64,000 nt of DNA from Henriciella pelagia (GTDB taxonomy: Bacteria > Pseudomonadota > Alphaproteobacteria > Caulobacterales > Hyphomonadaceae). A program made the translations under genes and the position numbers. Positions 63,173-64,000 of the stretch are shown piece after piece. The notes below the pieces were generated by a model. It did not search any database. It was given only the letters and a program-made list of their open reading frames with translations, and was not told the DNA's origin. Numbering within the stretch: position 1 is the stretch's first letter; the number at the start of each line of letters is the position of its first letter. The stretch is from positions 744,001 through 808,000 of the forward strand of contig NZ_NCSU01000007.1 in assembly GCF_002088945.1 (NCBI RefSeq). Reading direction: 5' to 3'.

Positions 63173-63246
63173 GTCTGTCAGCTCGTCTTTTGTAACCAGC
63201 TGCTCAGATGGACGGTTTGGCAGGGGCTTTCAAGCTTTGCGGGCGC

Positions 63247-64000
63247 TCAGCTGTCAGTTGCCTCGTCGCCAGAACCTTCTTCCGCAGCACCTTCATCGGA
63301 CAGGATGGCCGCTTCTCGTGCAGCACGTTCCTGCAGGATGGCGCCGCCAAGGTCTTTCGTCGCCGAAGAGGCCTGGCCAAGGTAGAAAGCCATCATGGCC
63401 AGGTGATCAGCCATCAGGCGGGCATCGCCGGCCTGACTCGAAACGAAGACAGGATCGAGTTCAGCCGCCCGGCGCCAGCTCGCTTCGAGCCGGTCCATAC
63501 GGCTTTCAACAGCCTCGCTGACGGCAAGCTCGGGCTCTGCCAGAAGCGAGGCCGTGATCAGCTGGCTGGCAACATGGGCACGGGCGCGCGCTTCGAAGAA
63601 GGCACGAATGTCTTCCTTGGAGGCTGGCCAGCCTTCTCGCATGCCGATGCGGGATTCAAGTCGGGCGCGCGACTTGTCGGCCCAGCTGGCAAACAGGGCG
63701 AGCTCATCAACCAGGGAATCGGTGCCGCCCGGCGCCGTGGCGAGGTCGCGCTCAAGCCGGCCCTCATAGCGCGCAAGCGCTTCTGCGGCCGCAGAAAGAC
63801 GGGGCGTCTGGGCAAGATCTTCTTCCGGGGCCAGCAGACGTGCTGCCGCTGAAAGGTCGGGATCGGCCGTAAAATCTGAGGTCAGCGACTTGGCCGCGGT
63901 CATCCGCGTGAATTCGCTGAGCGACGCCGACAGGGATTTCTGCCATTCCGGAAGGCCGGTCAGGCGGGCCTGGGGATGCCAGCCAGCACGGTCGCTTGCC
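63247..64000 (-). CDS. Partial gene at window edge, DUF2333-like
   Basis: The frame continues past the ATG at 63903 to the window edge without a stop and reads GWHPQARLTGLPEWQKSL upstream, so the gene is truncated by the window. The visible part is helical, Ala/Glu-rich. The GWxP and DPDLxxAARLL segments recall DUF2333, but this is a weak match from memory. Acidic C-terminus. Confidence 0.5.
   Translation of the reverse strand, partial: ASDRAGWHPQARLTGLPEWQKSLSASLSEFTRMTAAKSLTSDFTADPDLSAAARLLAPEEDLAQTPRLSAAAEALARYEGRLERDLATAPGGTDSLVDELALFASWADKSRARLESRIGMREGWPASKEDIRAFFEARARAHVASQLITASLLAEPELAVSEAVESRMDRLEASWRRAAELDPVFVSSQAGDARLMADHLAMMAFYLGQASSATKDLGGAILQERAAREAAILSDEGAAEEGSGDEATDS

Overview
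The window is chromosomal DNA of an alphaproteobacterium, most likely Hyphomonadaceae (Hyphomonas/Henriciella-like). The evidence is high GC with strong third-position GC, conserved alphaproteobacterial gene orders (aroA-cmk-rpsA-ihfB; Nfu-tsaB-rimI-fur-miaB-phoH-ybeY-corC-lnt-xre-trmB-rimP-nusA-ylxR-infB-rbfA-truB-rpsO-pnp), and alphaproteobacterial families such as the FYDLN-acid protein, DUF1150 and DUF3299. Genus is inference.

Layout. 0.1-11.8 kb: a DUF3299 lipoprotein, mscL, then ihfB, rpsA, cmk and aroA, with cds1-like, acyl-CoA ligase and S9 peptidase genes inserted between cmk and aroA. 11.8-14.8 kb: tRNA-Ala(GGC) with its own terminator, two copies of an unusual paired-hairpin repeat, a ferredoxin-reductase-like protein, DUF1150 and a 2-hydroxyacid dehydrogenase. 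14.9-18.4 kb: an SH3 protein, fabA, fabI, an NDM-like subclass B1 metallo-beta-lactamase starting 5 bases after fabI, and a GFA-family protein. 18.6-23.1 kb: an orphan YjhX-type toxin, a quinone-reductase-like flavoprotein, an iodotyrosine-deiodinase-like nitroreductase, and two CAP-domain proteins flanking uridine kinase. 23.3-25.7 kb: pnp and rpsO.

26.05-38.34 kb is the centrepiece: a 12.3-kb AT-richer element splitting the normally adjacent rpsO and truB. It encodes a solo Cas1 with E208/H294/D310, a family B DNA polymerase with all exonuclease and polymerase motifs, an HNH protein and an HTH protein. It ends in 15-bp perfect terminal inverted repeats and is flanked by a 16-bp direct repeat. 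Removing the element and one repeat copy rebuilds a near-perfect palindromic intergenic repeat. This is the anatomy of a casposon. Its left arm carries a four-gene operon (SMEK-domain STAND ATPase, two small unknown proteins, a radical SAM/SPASM protein) that looks like an undescribed defence or peptide-modification system. Its right arm carries a TIR-like protein and a ClpP-fold secreted protein.

38.5-63.9 kb resumes the conserved block: truB; an insert of mntP, a BON-MscS channel, DUF2200, two low-GC genes and an AraC regulator; rbfA, infB, ylxR, nusA, rimP, csp and trmB; a membrane protein where metK is often found; then xre, lnt, corC, ybeY, phoH, miaB, fur, rimI, tsaB, a nitroreductase, Nfu and a gene cut by the window edge. 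Many genes here overlap by ATGA-type stops and starts, so translational coupling is common.
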